From assembly GCA_017541265.1 (NCBI GenBank), contig JAFXZK010000107.1:1-42766 (forward strand): a stretch of 42,766 nt of DNA, written 5' to 3'. Shown one piece after another: positions 17,626-25,015 of the stretch. The DNA is from Bacteroidaceae bacterium. Its GTDB lineage: Bacteria > Bacteroidota > Bacteroidia > Bacteroidales > Bacteroidaceae. The translations under genes were made by a program, and so were the position numbers. Positions within the stretch are counted from its first letter, which is position 1. Each line of letters begins with the position of its first letter. The notes under the pieces were generated by a model. That model saw nothing but the letters and a program-made list of their open reading frames with translations, did no database searches and was not told where the DNA came from.

Positions 17626-19277
17626 TGGCGAGCCTTGGCTTTGCGCAGGGCGAAGTCGTAGGCTTCGTAGTAGTATGTGATGAAGTTCTTCCAGAGGGCC
17701 TTCTCTGCAAGCTTGGCTGCATTGCGACGAGCGGCATCTGTGGCTTTCTTGTTGAAGGCGGAATAGCGGGCGATGGTGGCAGAGAGCTTTTCCGCCACCT
17801 CTTGGGTGTTGTAGTCGTTGCGGGCGATAACTTCCACGCCGTCCTCAAGCTTGCTGTCGTGACCGACGCTTTTGCAAGCCCACACACCAAAGCCGCTGAG
17901 CGAGGTAGTGATGCAGGGCACATGGAAAGCGACTGCTTCGAGCGGCGTGTAGCCCCAAGGCTCATAGTAGGAAGGATAGGCTGCGAGGTCGTCGCCAATG
18001 AGGAGGTCGTAGTAGTGCAGCTGGAAGATACCGTCGTTACCATCAAGATAGCAGGGGACAAAGATGACCTTCACGCGGCTGTCCTTGTCGTTCTTCATAC
18101 CGTGAGAGCGCAGGAAGCCCAGCACTGGGTCGTTCCAAGCCTCGTGCAGGTTATGGGTGATGAAGGGGTCTGGCAACGGTTCGGTGTATGTGCCGCCCAG
18201 GGTGAGACGTTCCTGCAGGTCGGTGCGGGGATTATCCATCCACGCCGGAACCTGTATGAGCATCAGCACCTGTCGCTGCAAGTTGCTGTCGTAGAGGCTG
18301 CGATAGGCTGCTTCGAGGAACACGTCGATGCCCTTGTTGCGATATTCATAGCGGCCACCTGTCGTCACGATGAGCGTGTCGTCGGAAAACTCGGCTCCCG
18401 TCAGGGCATTAGCGACCTGCAGAATCCTGGCGCGGGACTCGCGGCGACGCTTCGTGAAGGCTGCGCCTGTCGGCACGAAGTCTGCCTCGAAGCCGTTGGG
18501 AAGGATGACATCGGGTTGCTTGTCAAGCAGTTCGGCACACTCGCGCCCCGTCACGTCGCTCACCGTCGTGAAGCAATCCACGTTGTGCGCCGTCTGGCGT
18601 TCCACGCTGTGCTTGGCCTCCATATTGAGTTCGCCTGCCATCTGCGTGCCGTTGTACGCCCAAAGGTATTCGTAGAGGGGCTTGTTGTTGCCGGCTATGC
18701 TGCGCCCGATGCTCGTGGCATGGGTGGTGAAGATGGTGGCAATCTCCGGCACATACTTCCGGATGTAGAGCGCACCGAGGCCGGTCATCCACTCGTGAGC
18801 CTGATAGACGACTTTCTTCTTGCTGCTGAGCTTGTTGCGGTAGAAGCTCTCAACCACGAGTGCCGCTGCGTAGCTGAACATGCTGGCCTCGTCGTAGTCG
18901 CCGTATGCGTGCAGGCTATCCACCTGAAAGTCCTCCCAGGCCTTGCCGTAGAGCGCGTTCTTCTTCTCGAAGTAAGGCTGGAAGTCAACAAGTATGACGC
19001 AAGGCTGACCGGGAATGTTCCAGCGGCCCACACGGATGCGGAGGCCTTCTTCCGCTGCCTTCTTCACCCAAGGACGCCACAGCTTGCCGTCCTCCACGAA
19101 GAGAGGATTCTCCTTGCCCTGCCATACGTCGGGACCTATGAACACCAGTTTGTCGGGGAACTGCTCCTGAAGTGTCTTGGCACGAGTAGAGAGGACGGTA
19201 TAGATGCCGCCCATCTTGTTGCAAACCTCCCAACTGCTCTCGAAAATAAAGTCGGGAACCAATCGTGTTTCTCTCAT
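17622..19277 (-). CDS. glycogen synthase, GT3-like
   Basis: Adds glucose from a nucleotide sugar to glycogen. 551 residues from the ATG at 19277; the ATG at 19310 is inside the -7 element and is rejected. The start DFIFESSWEVCNKMGGIYTVLSTRA is the nucleotide-sugar glycosyltransferase entry loop seen in GT3 (yeast/animal-type) glycogen synthases and their Bacteroidetes relatives. The C-terminal Rossmann domain has the E-x7-E motif in YYEPWGYTPLEAVAFHVPCI (near residues 435-450). It is first in the minus-strand row with glgP, MATE, trmO and the DUF3667 gene. Sugar donor (UDP- or ADP-glucose) cannot be read from the sequence. Confidence 0.9.
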   Translation of the reverse strand: MRETRLVPDFIFESSWEVCNKMGGIYTVLSTRAKTLQEQFPDKLVFIGPDVWQGKENPLFVEDGKLWRPWVKKAAEEGLRIRVGRWNIPGQPCVILVDFQPYFEKKNALYGKAWEDFQVDSLHAYGDYDEASMFSYAAALVVESFYRNKLSSKKKVVYQAHEWMTGLGALYIRKYVPEIATIFTTHATSIGRSIAGNNKPLYEYLWAYNGTQMAGELNMEAKHSVERQTAHNVDCFTTVSDVTGRECAELLDKQPDVILPNGFEADFVPTGAAFTKRRRESRARILQVANALTGAEFSDDTLIVTTGGRYEYRNKGIDVFLEAAYRSLYDSNLQRQVLMLIQVPAWMDNPRTDLQERLTLGGTYTEPLPDPFITHNLHEAWNDPVLGFLRSHGMKNDKDSRVKVIFVPCYLDGNDGIFQLHYYDLLIGDDLAAYPSYYEPWGYTPLEAVAFHVPCITTSLSGFGVWACKSVGHDSKLEDGVEVIARNDYNTQEVAEKLSATIARYSAFNKKATDAARRNAAKLAEKALWKNFITYYYEAYDFALRKAKARQ

Positions 19278-19307
19278 TAGCAACCCTTTCTTTCCTAAAT
19301 TCGGGCG

Positions 19308-19315
19308 CAAAGATA
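19308..19315 (-). promoter_or_regulatory. -7 element TATCTTTG for the glycogen operon
   Basis: CAAAGATA on the plus strand gives TATCTTTG on the minus strand. The start codon at 19277 follows after a leader of about 25 nt. No convincing -33 element is seen. Confidence 0.65.
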
Positions 19316-19400
19316 CAACAATTTATGTTAAAAAGAAAGCTTTTGTGCTTTTAATATATAAATGTATAGGGTTTGCGCTACAAGTTAATGGTTTTTTCAT

Positions 19401-19408
19401 TATCTTTG
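19401..19408 (+). promoter_or_regulatory. -7 element TATCTTTG for the cytochrome locus
   Basis: TATCTTTG lies 50 bp before the ATG at 19458, divergent from the glycogen operon promoter. It likely drives the row of genes from 19458 to 24951. Confidence 0.65.
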
Positions 19409-19422
19409 TACGGTTTTTTAAC

Positions 19423-19509
19423 CACACAGGCCTAATTGCAAAACTAAACACGGCTAAATGGCAAACTACACACGCCTAATTGGCAAACTAAACACGCCTA
19501 AATTGGCAA
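19423..19509. repeat. CTAATTGGCAAACTAAACACG word repeat, family F5 (copy a)
   Basis: Four to five imperfect copies of a roughly 20-bp word cross the start codon at 19458 and code for the first residues of the protein. The same words occur at 31851-31938, after the SGNH gene promoter and before the end of the GH18-A2M gene. Confidence 0.8.
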
Positions 19510-19910
19510 CGATTGCTGTGACGCTGCTCATCGCCTCAGCAAGCCTCGCCCAAAAGCCCTGGAAGTTCAACCTGACTTCGCCAGAGGAGAAAATCGACCT
19601 CCGCATAGACCTTTATGAAGAAAGCATTGAGGTGCCGGGGCTGGAGGATTTCGGGCCGATGAACGGCTACCTCGGCGGCAACATCTTCGGCGTGTGGTAT
19701 GTGGTGGGCTTCGACATCAAGGACGACAAGCACGCCACCCTGACCATCGCCAACGACTTGGGAAGCGAAGACCAAAAGCTCTCGCTGACACAGACCTCCG
19801 ACAGCACCTACCAGGTGAAGTTCCTTGGCTACAACGCCGTGAAACGCGTCCAGGAAAAGAAGCTCGTGAAGATACCTTCCGAACTGAAAATGAAAGTGAC
19901 TCCCCTCTAA
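19458..19910 (+). CDS. small exported protein of unknown function
   Basis: 150 residues. An n-region coded by the F5 repeat (MANYTRLIGKLNTPK) precedes a hydrophobic stretch and a likely signal peptidase I site (LIASASLAQ), so the mature part starts near KPWKFNLTSPEE. The rest is beta-rich with no motif I recognise. The stop codon lies in an F7 G/C hairpin (19902-19932), which supplies the last residues (VTPL). The true start could differ because the repeat contains no other ATG in frame. It is first in a row with the cytochrome-SUMF1 gene, 194 bp upstream of it, and may serve that locus. Confidence 0.65.
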   Translation: MANYTRLIGKLNTPKLATIAVTLLIASASLAQKPWKFNLTSPEEKIDLRIDLYEESIEVPGLEDFGPMNGYLGGNIFGVWYVVGFDIKDDKHATLTIANDLGSEDQKLSLTQTSDSTYQVKFLGYNAVKRVQEKKLVKIPSELKMKVTPL

Positions 19911-19932
19911 CTCTCCCGAGGGAGAGGAAAGC
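19902..19932. mobile_element. short F7 hairpin at the end of the 19458 gene
   Basis: CTCCCCTCTAACTCTCCCGA and GGGAGAGG form a G/C hairpin; the TAA inside it is the stop codon of the gene. The upstream protein therefore ends in residues donated by the element. Confidence 0.7.
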
Positions 19933-19946
19933 GGCACCTTCCGTTC

Positions 19947-20067
19947 GGTCGGATTTGCAATCCGACCGTAGAGAATATAGGGATTTGCAATCCCGCGACA
20001 ATATGATAATCGCATTACAAATGCTTATATTCAGCACTGGCGGATTGCAAATCCGCCAGAACAAAAG
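19947..20067 (+). repeat. four-hairpin TTGCAA element, copy 1
   Basis: Four short hairpins in order: GGATTTGCAATCC, GGGATTTGCAATCCC, GCATTACAAATGC and GGCGGATTGCAAATCCGCC, ending in AGAACAAAAGG. Copy 2 (23261-23375) has the same order and nearly the same sequence; copy 3 (42248-42365) has the order reversed, meaning it is inverted. Confidence 0.9.
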
Positions 20068-20104
20068 GAACGAAGTGACAACAAAGGGCAAAAAGAACAA
20101 CTAA

Positions 20105-21649
20105 ATGAAGAAACAAAATAACCATTCCTCTTCGGGGGAAAAGAAGGGAGGCCGGTATCTCTTTGCCGCGCTGGTGGGCACCTGCTTTGGCATTATATTG
20201 GTGCTGGCAGCCTTCTACACCAGCCACGCCACCTCGACCAACGAGTCCTGTATGTCCTGCCACGTTCACCCCGAGGCAGAGACAAGCTGGAAGCAGAGCG
20301 TCCACTTCAACAACGAGAGCGGCGTGCAGACGGATTGCGCCGCCTGCCATCTGCCGCCCGAAGGCACGGTTTCCCATTATTGGGAAAAGGTGAAGTTCGG
20401 CGTTCACGACATCTGGATGTACTGGACACACGACAAGGAAGAACTCGACTTCGAGAGCAAGCGCACCGTGGAGTACGCCCCGAACATCGTCTTCAACAGC
20501 TCCTGCAAGAAATGCCACACGAACCTCTTCCCGAAGGAGGTCACGGATGATGCTGTAGCGGCGCACCTCTATTACGAGGAGAACGAGGAGAAGCTGGGCC
20601 TCCAGTGCGTGAGCTGCCACCTCGACGCGGGTCACTTCATCGCCGGCTACAAGCACGAGAAGATGACCTCCGCGCCTGTCGATACCACCGGTCCTGTCTT
20701 TACAAAGCCTGCTACGGTGACAAGCTTCTCGAGCTTCACCGAGACCATCCCGGGCACGCGCGCTTCCATCAACATGATTGCTGTGCCGGGCGGCACGTTC
20801 ACGATGGGCAGTCAGAAGGGCGACAAGTTCAGCCGACCCGATGAATACCCTGCCCACGAGGTGACGGTCTCGCCGTTCTTTATGGCTGAGGTCGAAGTGA
20901 CTTGGGACCAATATTGGGCGTTCTACGTCGAGACAATGTCCGAGGGACGCACGAAGCCCGAAGTCATCTATGCCAACAACAGCCGTCCCAACGTAGATGC
21001 CGTGTCAGGTCCTACCCCACCCTTCGGGATGCCCGACCAGGGCTGGGGCATGGGAAAGCGTCCGGCTATCACAATGACGCACTATGCCGCAGAGACGTTC
21101 TGCCAGTGGCTCAGCCTGAAAACCGGCCGCCATTACCGCTTGCCGACGGAGGCTGAATGGGAGTATGCGGCTCGCGGCGGCACGGACACACCCTACTTCT
21201 TCGAGGGCAAACCCTCCACTTATTCGAGCGAAGGACTGTGGAACAGCATCTTCGGCACCGACACGACAACCATCAACCGCTACGTCATATACGCCCTCAA
21301 CAGCAAGAACCGCACGCAAGAGCCGTCGCGCGTGGCTGCCAACCCCTTCGGCCTGCGCAACATGTTGGGCAACGTGATGGAGTACTGTCAGGACTGGTAC
21401 GCCGAGGATGCCTACGCACAAGCCGGCTCCAACGCTACCGACCCGAAAGGTCCTGCCACAGGCAAAGACTATGTGGTGCGCGGCGGCTGCTACAGCGACG
21501 ATGCCAGCGAGCTGCGCTGTGCCGCTCGTCGCCACAGCGACTATGAAGCCTGGCTCAAGACCGACCCGCAGAACCCGAAGAGCATCTGGTGGCTCAGCGA
21601 CATCAAAGGCATCGGCTTCCGCGTCGTCTGCGACAACTTCACGAAATGA
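20105..21649 (+). CDS. tetraheme NapC/NirT-type cytochrome c fused to a SUMF1 (FGE-like) domain
   Basis: 514 residues. Residues 18-40 are one membrane helix, then four heme sites CxxCH: 49-53 (CMSCH), 78-82 (CAACH), 134-138 (CKKCH), 168-172 (CVSCH). Spacing and the VHFNNESG...DCAACHLPPEG stretch match NapC/NirT/NrfH quinol dehydrogenases, which pass electrons from the membrane quinol pool to periplasmic partners. Residues about 223-510 form a SUMF1/FGE-sulfatase domain (MIAVPGGTFTMGS, RLPTEAEWEYAARGG, NVMEYCQDWY, VVRGGCYSD, RCAARR, GFRVVC). The paired catalytic cysteines of true formylglycine-generating enzymes are not in place (only GGC and ELRC are seen), so it may bind rather than modify. 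The domain fusion is unusual. No nitrite reductase (NrfA) lies nearby; the next genes are two Tat-type lipoproteins. Confidence 0.9.
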   Translation: MKKQNNHSSSGEKKGGRYLFAALVGTCFGIILVLAAFYTSHATSTNESCMSCHVHPEAETSWKQSVHFNNESGVQTDCAACHLPPEGTVSHYWEKVKFGVHDIWMYWTHDKEELDFESKRTVEYAPNIVFNSSCKKCHTNLFPKEVTDDAVAAHLYYEENEEKLGLQCVSCHLDAGHFIAGYKHEKMTSAPVDTTGPVFTKPATVTSFSSFTETIPGTRASINMIAVPGGTFTMGSQKGDKFSRPDEYPAHEVTVSPFFMAEVEVTWDQYWAFYVETMSEGRTKPEVIYANNSRPNVDAVSGPTPPFGMPDQGWGMGKRPAITMTHYAAETFCQWLSLKTGRHYRLPTEAEWEYAARGGTDTPYFFEGKPSTYSSEGLWNSIFGTDTTTINRYVIYALNSKNRTQEPSRVAANPFGLRNMLGNVMEYCQDWYAEDAYAQAGSNATDPKGPATGKDYVVRGGCYSDDASELRCAARRHSDYEAWLKTDPQNPKSIWWLSDIKGIGFRVVCDNFTK

Positions 21650-21655
21650 GAAGAG

Positions 21656-21752
21656 ACGTTATCCCGTTATAACGTCATAACGAGATAACGAAACATCGGA
21701 ATAACGTCACAATGAAATCGGAATAACGTCATAACAAGATAACGTAATAACG
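21656..21752. repeat. ATAACG word repeat, family F3 (copy b)
   Basis: About ten ATAACG words in variants (GTCATAACG, GAGATAACG, GGAATAACG) fill the 111-bp gap between the cytochrome gene and the oxidoreductase, ending 8 bp before its ATG. Confidence 0.85.
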
Positions 21753-21760
21753 AAAAAATT

Positions 21761-23104
21761 ATGAAAGAAACAGGATTGAGCAGGCGCCGCTTCCTTACCG
21801 GCGCCGCAACCGTCGGAGCTGCCGCTGTGGCTGCTCCCGCACTCCTCGCCAGCTGCTCTGGCGGCAGCAAACTCACGCCCCTCAAGAAGGAGGGCGAATA
21901 CTATGTACCCGAGCTTCCCGACAAGGCCATTGACGGCCCGGAACTGAAGGTGGGTCTCATCGGCTGCGGCGGACGCGGCAGCGGTGCCATCATCAACCTC
22001 CTCGATGCCGCTGACAACATCAAGGTCGTGGCTCTGGGCGATGTCTTCCGTGACAGGCTGGACGACGTGCGCAACCGTCTCATCAACGAGCGTGGACAGG
22101 AAGTGCCCGAGGACAAGTGCTTCGTCGGCTTCGATGCCTACAAGCAGGTCATCGACTCTGGTGTGGACATGGTCATACTCACCACACCGCCTGTGTTCCG
22201 TCCCGAAATGTTCAAGTACGCCACAGAGAAGGGTGTTCACTCCTTCCTCGAGAAACCCATCTGCATCGACCCCAAGGGCTATCGCTCCGTGATGGCTACC
22301 GCAAAGCAGGCGCAGGCAAAGGGCCTGAGCGTTGTGGTCGGCACACAGCGTCACCACGAGCGTCGCTACGTTGAAGCCAACAAGCAGATTCAGGCTGGAC
22401 TCATCGGCGAGATTACCGGCGGCAATGTTTATTGGAACCAGGGTATGCTTTGGTACCGTCAGCGCGAAGAGGGCTGGACGGACATGGAATGGAACATCCG
22501 CGACTGGGTGAACTGGAAGTGGCTCTCCGGCGACCATATCATCGAGCAGCACGTCCACAACATCGACGTCTTCCTCTGGATGAGCGGCTTGAAGCCTGTA
22601 TCAGCTACGGGATTCGGCTCTCGCCAGCGTCGCGTCACAGGCGATCAGTACGACTTCTTCAGCACGGACTTCACGATGGAGAACGGCATCCACATGCACT
22701 CGATGTGCCGCCAGATTGACGGCTGCAGCAGCCGCGTAAGCGAGTTCATCCAAGGCAGCAAGGGCAGCTGGGACAGCGAGACAAACGAGATAAAGGACCT
22801 CCAGGGCAACGTCATCTGGAAGTTCGACGAGGAAAAGGCAAAGCAGGAGTTCCAGCAGTTTGACCCCTACACATTGGAGCACGTCGATTGGGTGAACCAC
22901 ATCCGCAAGGGCACTGCCCACGAGGAGGCCACCGAATGTGCCATCTCCTGCATGGCAGGCGTGATGGGTCGCGAGGCAGCCTACACCGGCCAGACCGTCA
23001 CATGGGACGAGATGACACAGTCGCCGCAGGACTTCTTGCCAGAGAAGCTCGAACTTGGTTCCCTCGACCTCGCCGCAATGACAGTCCCCGTGCCTGGGAA
23101 GTAA
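21761..23104 (+). CDS. Tat-type lipoprotein oxidoreductase, Gfo/Idh/MocA family
   Basis: NAD(P)-dependent (or tightly bound cofactor) sugar oxidoreductase acting outside the cytoplasm. 447 residues. The N-terminus has a twin-arginine motif SRRRFLTGA and a lipobox LLASC with Cys32, so it is likely folded before export and anchored as a lipoprotein. The Rossmann fingerprint LIGCGGRGSGA is at residues 67-77 and the family EKP signature HSFLEKPICID at about 160-170. The C-terminal part (GDHIIEQHVHNIDVF) fits the substrate domain. Neighbours: cytochrome-SUMF1 fusion upstream, TIM-barrel isomerase downstream, same strand. Such oxidoreductases with isomerase partners occur in keto-sugar pathways of Bacteroidetes; the substrate here is unknown. 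Confidence 0.92.
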   Translation: MKETGLSRRRFLTGAATVGAAAVAAPALLASCSGGSKLTPLKKEGEYYVPELPDKAIDGPELKVGLIGCGGRGSGAIINLLDAADNIKVVALGDVFRDRLDDVRNRLINERGQEVPEDKCFVGFDAYKQVIDSGVDMVILTTPPVFRPEMFKYATEKGVHSFLEKPICIDPKGYRSVMATAKQAQAKGLSVVVGTQRHHERRYVEANKQIQAGLIGEITGGNVYWNQGMLWYRQREEGWTDMEWNIRDWVNWKWLSGDHIIEQHVHNIDVFLWMSGLKPVSATGFGSRQRRVTGDQYDFFSTDFTMENGIHMHSMCRQIDGCSSRVSEFIQGSKGSWDSETNEIKDLQGNVIWKFDEEKAKQEFQQFDPYTLEHVDWVNHIRKGTAHEEATECAISCMAGVMGREAAYTGQTVTWDEMTQSPQDFLPEKLELGSLDLAAMTVPVPGK

Positions 23105-23260
23105 AAAACCTTGGAAGTTAAAGAAGTTAAAGAAGTTAAAGAAGTTAAAGGACAATACTTGGGAATGTAGTGTTTCAAGATGCAAAACCATCGTCCTTTA
23201 ACTTCCCAGCGAGCGCAGCGAGCTAACTTCGCTCGTGGACGATAGTTTTATTCCCTCGTT
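23105..23260. other. intergenic hairpin region with GAAGTTAAA tandem repeat
   Basis: Four copies of GAAGTTAAA (23114-23149) are followed about 50 bp later by CCTTTAACTTCC (near 23196-23207), which can pair back to them. The inverted pair CGAGCGCAGCGAGC adds another small hairpin. No gene is seen between 23105 and 23535; the rest of the gap holds the TTGCAA element, a 30-bp tandem array and an F4 word repeat. Confidence 0.6.
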
Positions 23261-23375
23261 CGGGCGGATTTGCAATCCGACCGTTAAGAATATAGGGATT
23301 TGCAATCTCGACATAAAGATTATCGCATTGCAAATGCTTATACTCAATACTGGCGGATTGCAAATCCGCCAGAAC
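23261..23375 (+). repeat. four-hairpin TTGCAA element, copy 2
   Basis: Same four hairpins and order as copy 1 at 19947-20067, with small differences (GCATTGCAAATGC instead of GCATTACAAATGC). The last hairpin runs into the 30-bp tandem array. Confidence 0.9.
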
Positions 23376-23470
23376 AAAAGGAACAAAAGGCAAATCCGCC
23401 AGAACAAAAGGAACAAAAGGCAAATCCGCCAGAACAAAAGGAACAAAAGGCAAATCCGCCAGAACAAAAC
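23361..23470. repeat. 30-bp tandem array, 4 units
   Basis: Units start at 23361, 23391, 23421 and 23451, each beginning CAAATCCGCCAGAACAAAAG; three are perfect and the last changes near its end. The unit is the tail of the TTGCAA element, so it grew by tandem duplication of the element's right end. Confidence 0.9.
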
Positions 23471-23534
23471 CCATAAAGCCTATTAAGCCTAAAACCCCAC
23501 AAGCCTATAAACCCAACCCATTAAACCCATAAAA
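23469..23534. repeat. CCCATAAAGCC word repeat, family F4 (copy b)
   Basis: Variants of CCCATTAAACCCATAAAAG and AAGCCTATTAAGCC run into the ATG of the TIM-barrel gene at 23536. Same word family as the spacer between glycogen synthase and glgP (17570-17625). Confidence 0.8.
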
Positions 23535-23535
23535 G

Positions 23536-24441
23536 ATGCAAAGACGTAATTTCCTATTAAGTTCTATGGCTGGTGCTGCGACGGCAGCGCTGGCTCCCAC
23601 TACGTTGCTCGCTTCCTGCGCTCCCAAAGTTGAGGAGAAGAAGCCGACAACCCCGCTTAACCTCTGCTTTCAGGAAGGCATCGCCATCGGCGACACGCTT
23701 CAGGAGAAGCTCGACTACTGCGAGAGCCTCGGCGTAACTGGCTTCGAGGTAGGCGGACGCGGCCTGGCTGGTCGCGTGGACGAGTTAAACAATGCCCTCA
23801 AGGGACGTAATGTCCGCATGGCCGCCATCTGCGCAGGCTTCGACGGCTTCATCCTTGCCGAGGACGGACAGAAGGACGACTTCGACCGCACAATGCGCGA
23901 AATCGTGGAGGCTGCCGGCAAGATTGGCTCGTGCGGCGTCATCATGGTGCCTGCCTTCAACTGGCAATCGCCTTGCCGTCCGCATACAATGGACACACGC
24001 AACTACCTCTGCGAACAGCTCCACGAGCTGGGCGAGTTTGCCCTCCAGTGCGGCACGACCGTTATCCTTGAACCCTTGAACCGAGGCGAGTGCTTCTACA
24101 TGCGCTTGGTTGCCGATGCCGCTGCCATTGCACGCGACGCAGACAGCAAGGGCGTGAAAGTCATGGGCGACTTCTGGCACATGCAGGAAGAGACATCCGA
24201 CTATGCCGCCTTTATGGCTGCTGGCACGGAGTACCTGCAGCACGTCCATATTGCCAGCCGCGGTCGTCGCAAGACACCAGGCGAAGACGGCGAGAAGGAC
24301 AACTACATCGACGGTTTCCGTGCCCTCAAGGAGCTTGGCTATCAAGGCTTTGTCAGCTTCGAGTGCGGCTGCGAAGGCGACCGCGCCGTAGTGCTGCCCG
24401 CCGCTGTTGAGCTGCTCCGCAAGCAGTGGGAGGAAGCATAA
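23536..24441 (+). CDS. Tat-type lipoprotein TIM-barrel sugar isomerase/epimerase
   Basis: Xylose-isomerase-like TIM barrel (sugar phosphate isomerase/epimerase superfamily, hydroxypyruvate-isomerase branch). 301 residues. QRRNFLLSS is a twin-arginine type motif and LLASC with Cys28 a lipobox, as in the upstream oxidoreductase. The metal-binding set of the superfamily is present: Glu179 (ILEPLNRGE), Asp212 and His215 (GDFWHM), His236/238 (HVHIASRGR) and Glu276 (SFECGCEG). A periplasmic isomerase next to a periplasmic Gfo/Idh enzyme suggests they act in sequence on the same extracellular sugar. Reaction and substrate are unknown. The gap to the oxidoreductase is 431 bp and filled with repeats. 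Confidence 0.9.
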   Translation: MQRRNFLLSSMAGAATAALAPTTLLASCAPKVEEKKPTTPLNLCFQEGIAIGDTLQEKLDYCESLGVTGFEVGGRGLAGRVDELNNALKGRNVRMAAICAGFDGFILAEDGQKDDFDRTMREIVEAAGKIGSCGVIMVPAFNWQSPCRPHTMDTRNYLCEQLHELGEFALQCGTTVILEPLNRGECFYMRLVADAAAIARDADSKGVKVMGDFWHMQEETSDYAAFMAAGTEYLQHVHIASRGRRKTPGEDGEKDNYIDGFRALKELGYQGFVSFECGCEGDRAVVLPAAVELLRKQWEEA

Positions 24442-24477
24442 ACTATTTGAAGTGGCATAAGTCACATTATCACAGAC

Positions 24478-24951
24478 ATGACCAAGCTCAACGACGACCT
24501 GCACAAGGCACAGATGGCCGACATGGCACGTTTCGACACGGACATGCCACAGATTGGCATTTTCTGGTACGACCCGGCGGACAATACCTTCTTCGGCGTA
24601 TGCAAACAAGAGCTTACGCCGAAGATGGTTGAGGACGCTGCGGACAAAGGCATCCCTTTCATCAACTATCCTCACTTGCACCGACAGGTTTGGGCGAAAG
24701 AATACTTCCGTGCGCAGGCAAAGCACGAGGATACCAAGTTCAAGGGGGATTACACGCAGGTGCCGCGAGGCCGTGTGGCTTGGAGCATCGACAAGTTCAT
24801 CGTCCTTGTTGGGCAATGGGCAGAACCCATCAAAGAACAGTTGACAGTGCTCATTGAAGAACACTTCCACCTGCCCTACTTCGAGTTCGTCTATGACGAG
24901 CACTGGGATTTAGGTCACGGCTGGAACGGCGACGAAATCCTGTCTGCTTGA
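24478..24951 (+). CDS. uncharacterised 157-residue cytoplasmic protein
   Basis: Not recognised. No signal peptide or membrane helix. Visible blocks: MPQIGIFWYDPADNTFFGV at about residues 23-41, a central INYPHLHRQVWAKEYFRAQ, then VPRGRVAWSIDKFIVLVGQW and YDEHWDLGHGWNGDEIL at the end. The order, with the strongly ordered W, Y and H residues, looks like a conserved folded domain rather than a spurious ORF. It follows the isomerase gene by 36 bp and is closed by a strong terminator (24971-25005), so it is likely the last gene of this row. Confidence 0.75.
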   Translation: MTKLNDDLHKAQMADMARFDTDMPQIGIFWYDPADNTFFGVCKQELTPKMVEDAADKGIPFINYPHLHRQVWAKEYFRAQAKHEDTKFKGDYTQVPRGRVAWSIDKFIVLVGQWAEPIKEQLTVLIEEHFHLPYFEFVYDEHWDLGHGWNGDEILSA

Positions 24952-24970
24952 AAAGTGAAACCAATACAGC

Positions 24971-25005
24971 AAGCCCCCGCACGGTCAGTCCGTCGGGGGC
25001 TTTTG
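24971..25005 (+). terminator. intrinsic terminator after the cytochrome locus
   Basis: AAGCCCCCGCACGG and CCGTCGGGGGCTT can pair almost fully around a short TCAGT loop, followed by TTTT. This is the strongest plus-strand terminator of the window. Confidence 0.9.
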
Positions 25006-25015
25006 GTTTTGAATT

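Noticed and set aside
17253..19280. 675-residue plus-strand frame across the glycogen synthase gene
   Set aside because: Antisense shadow of a clearly recognised glycosyltransferase; composition and lack of motifs match other shadows (15936-17243, 29794-31722).
20770..21649. Active formylglycine-generating enzyme
   Set aside because: The cysteine pair that defines true FGE is not in place and no sulfatase gene lies in the window, so only a SUMF1-type fold is claimed.
23361..23470. CRISPR-like array
   Set aside because: The 30-bp units are contiguous with no spacers and derive from the TTGCAA element; no cas genes are near.
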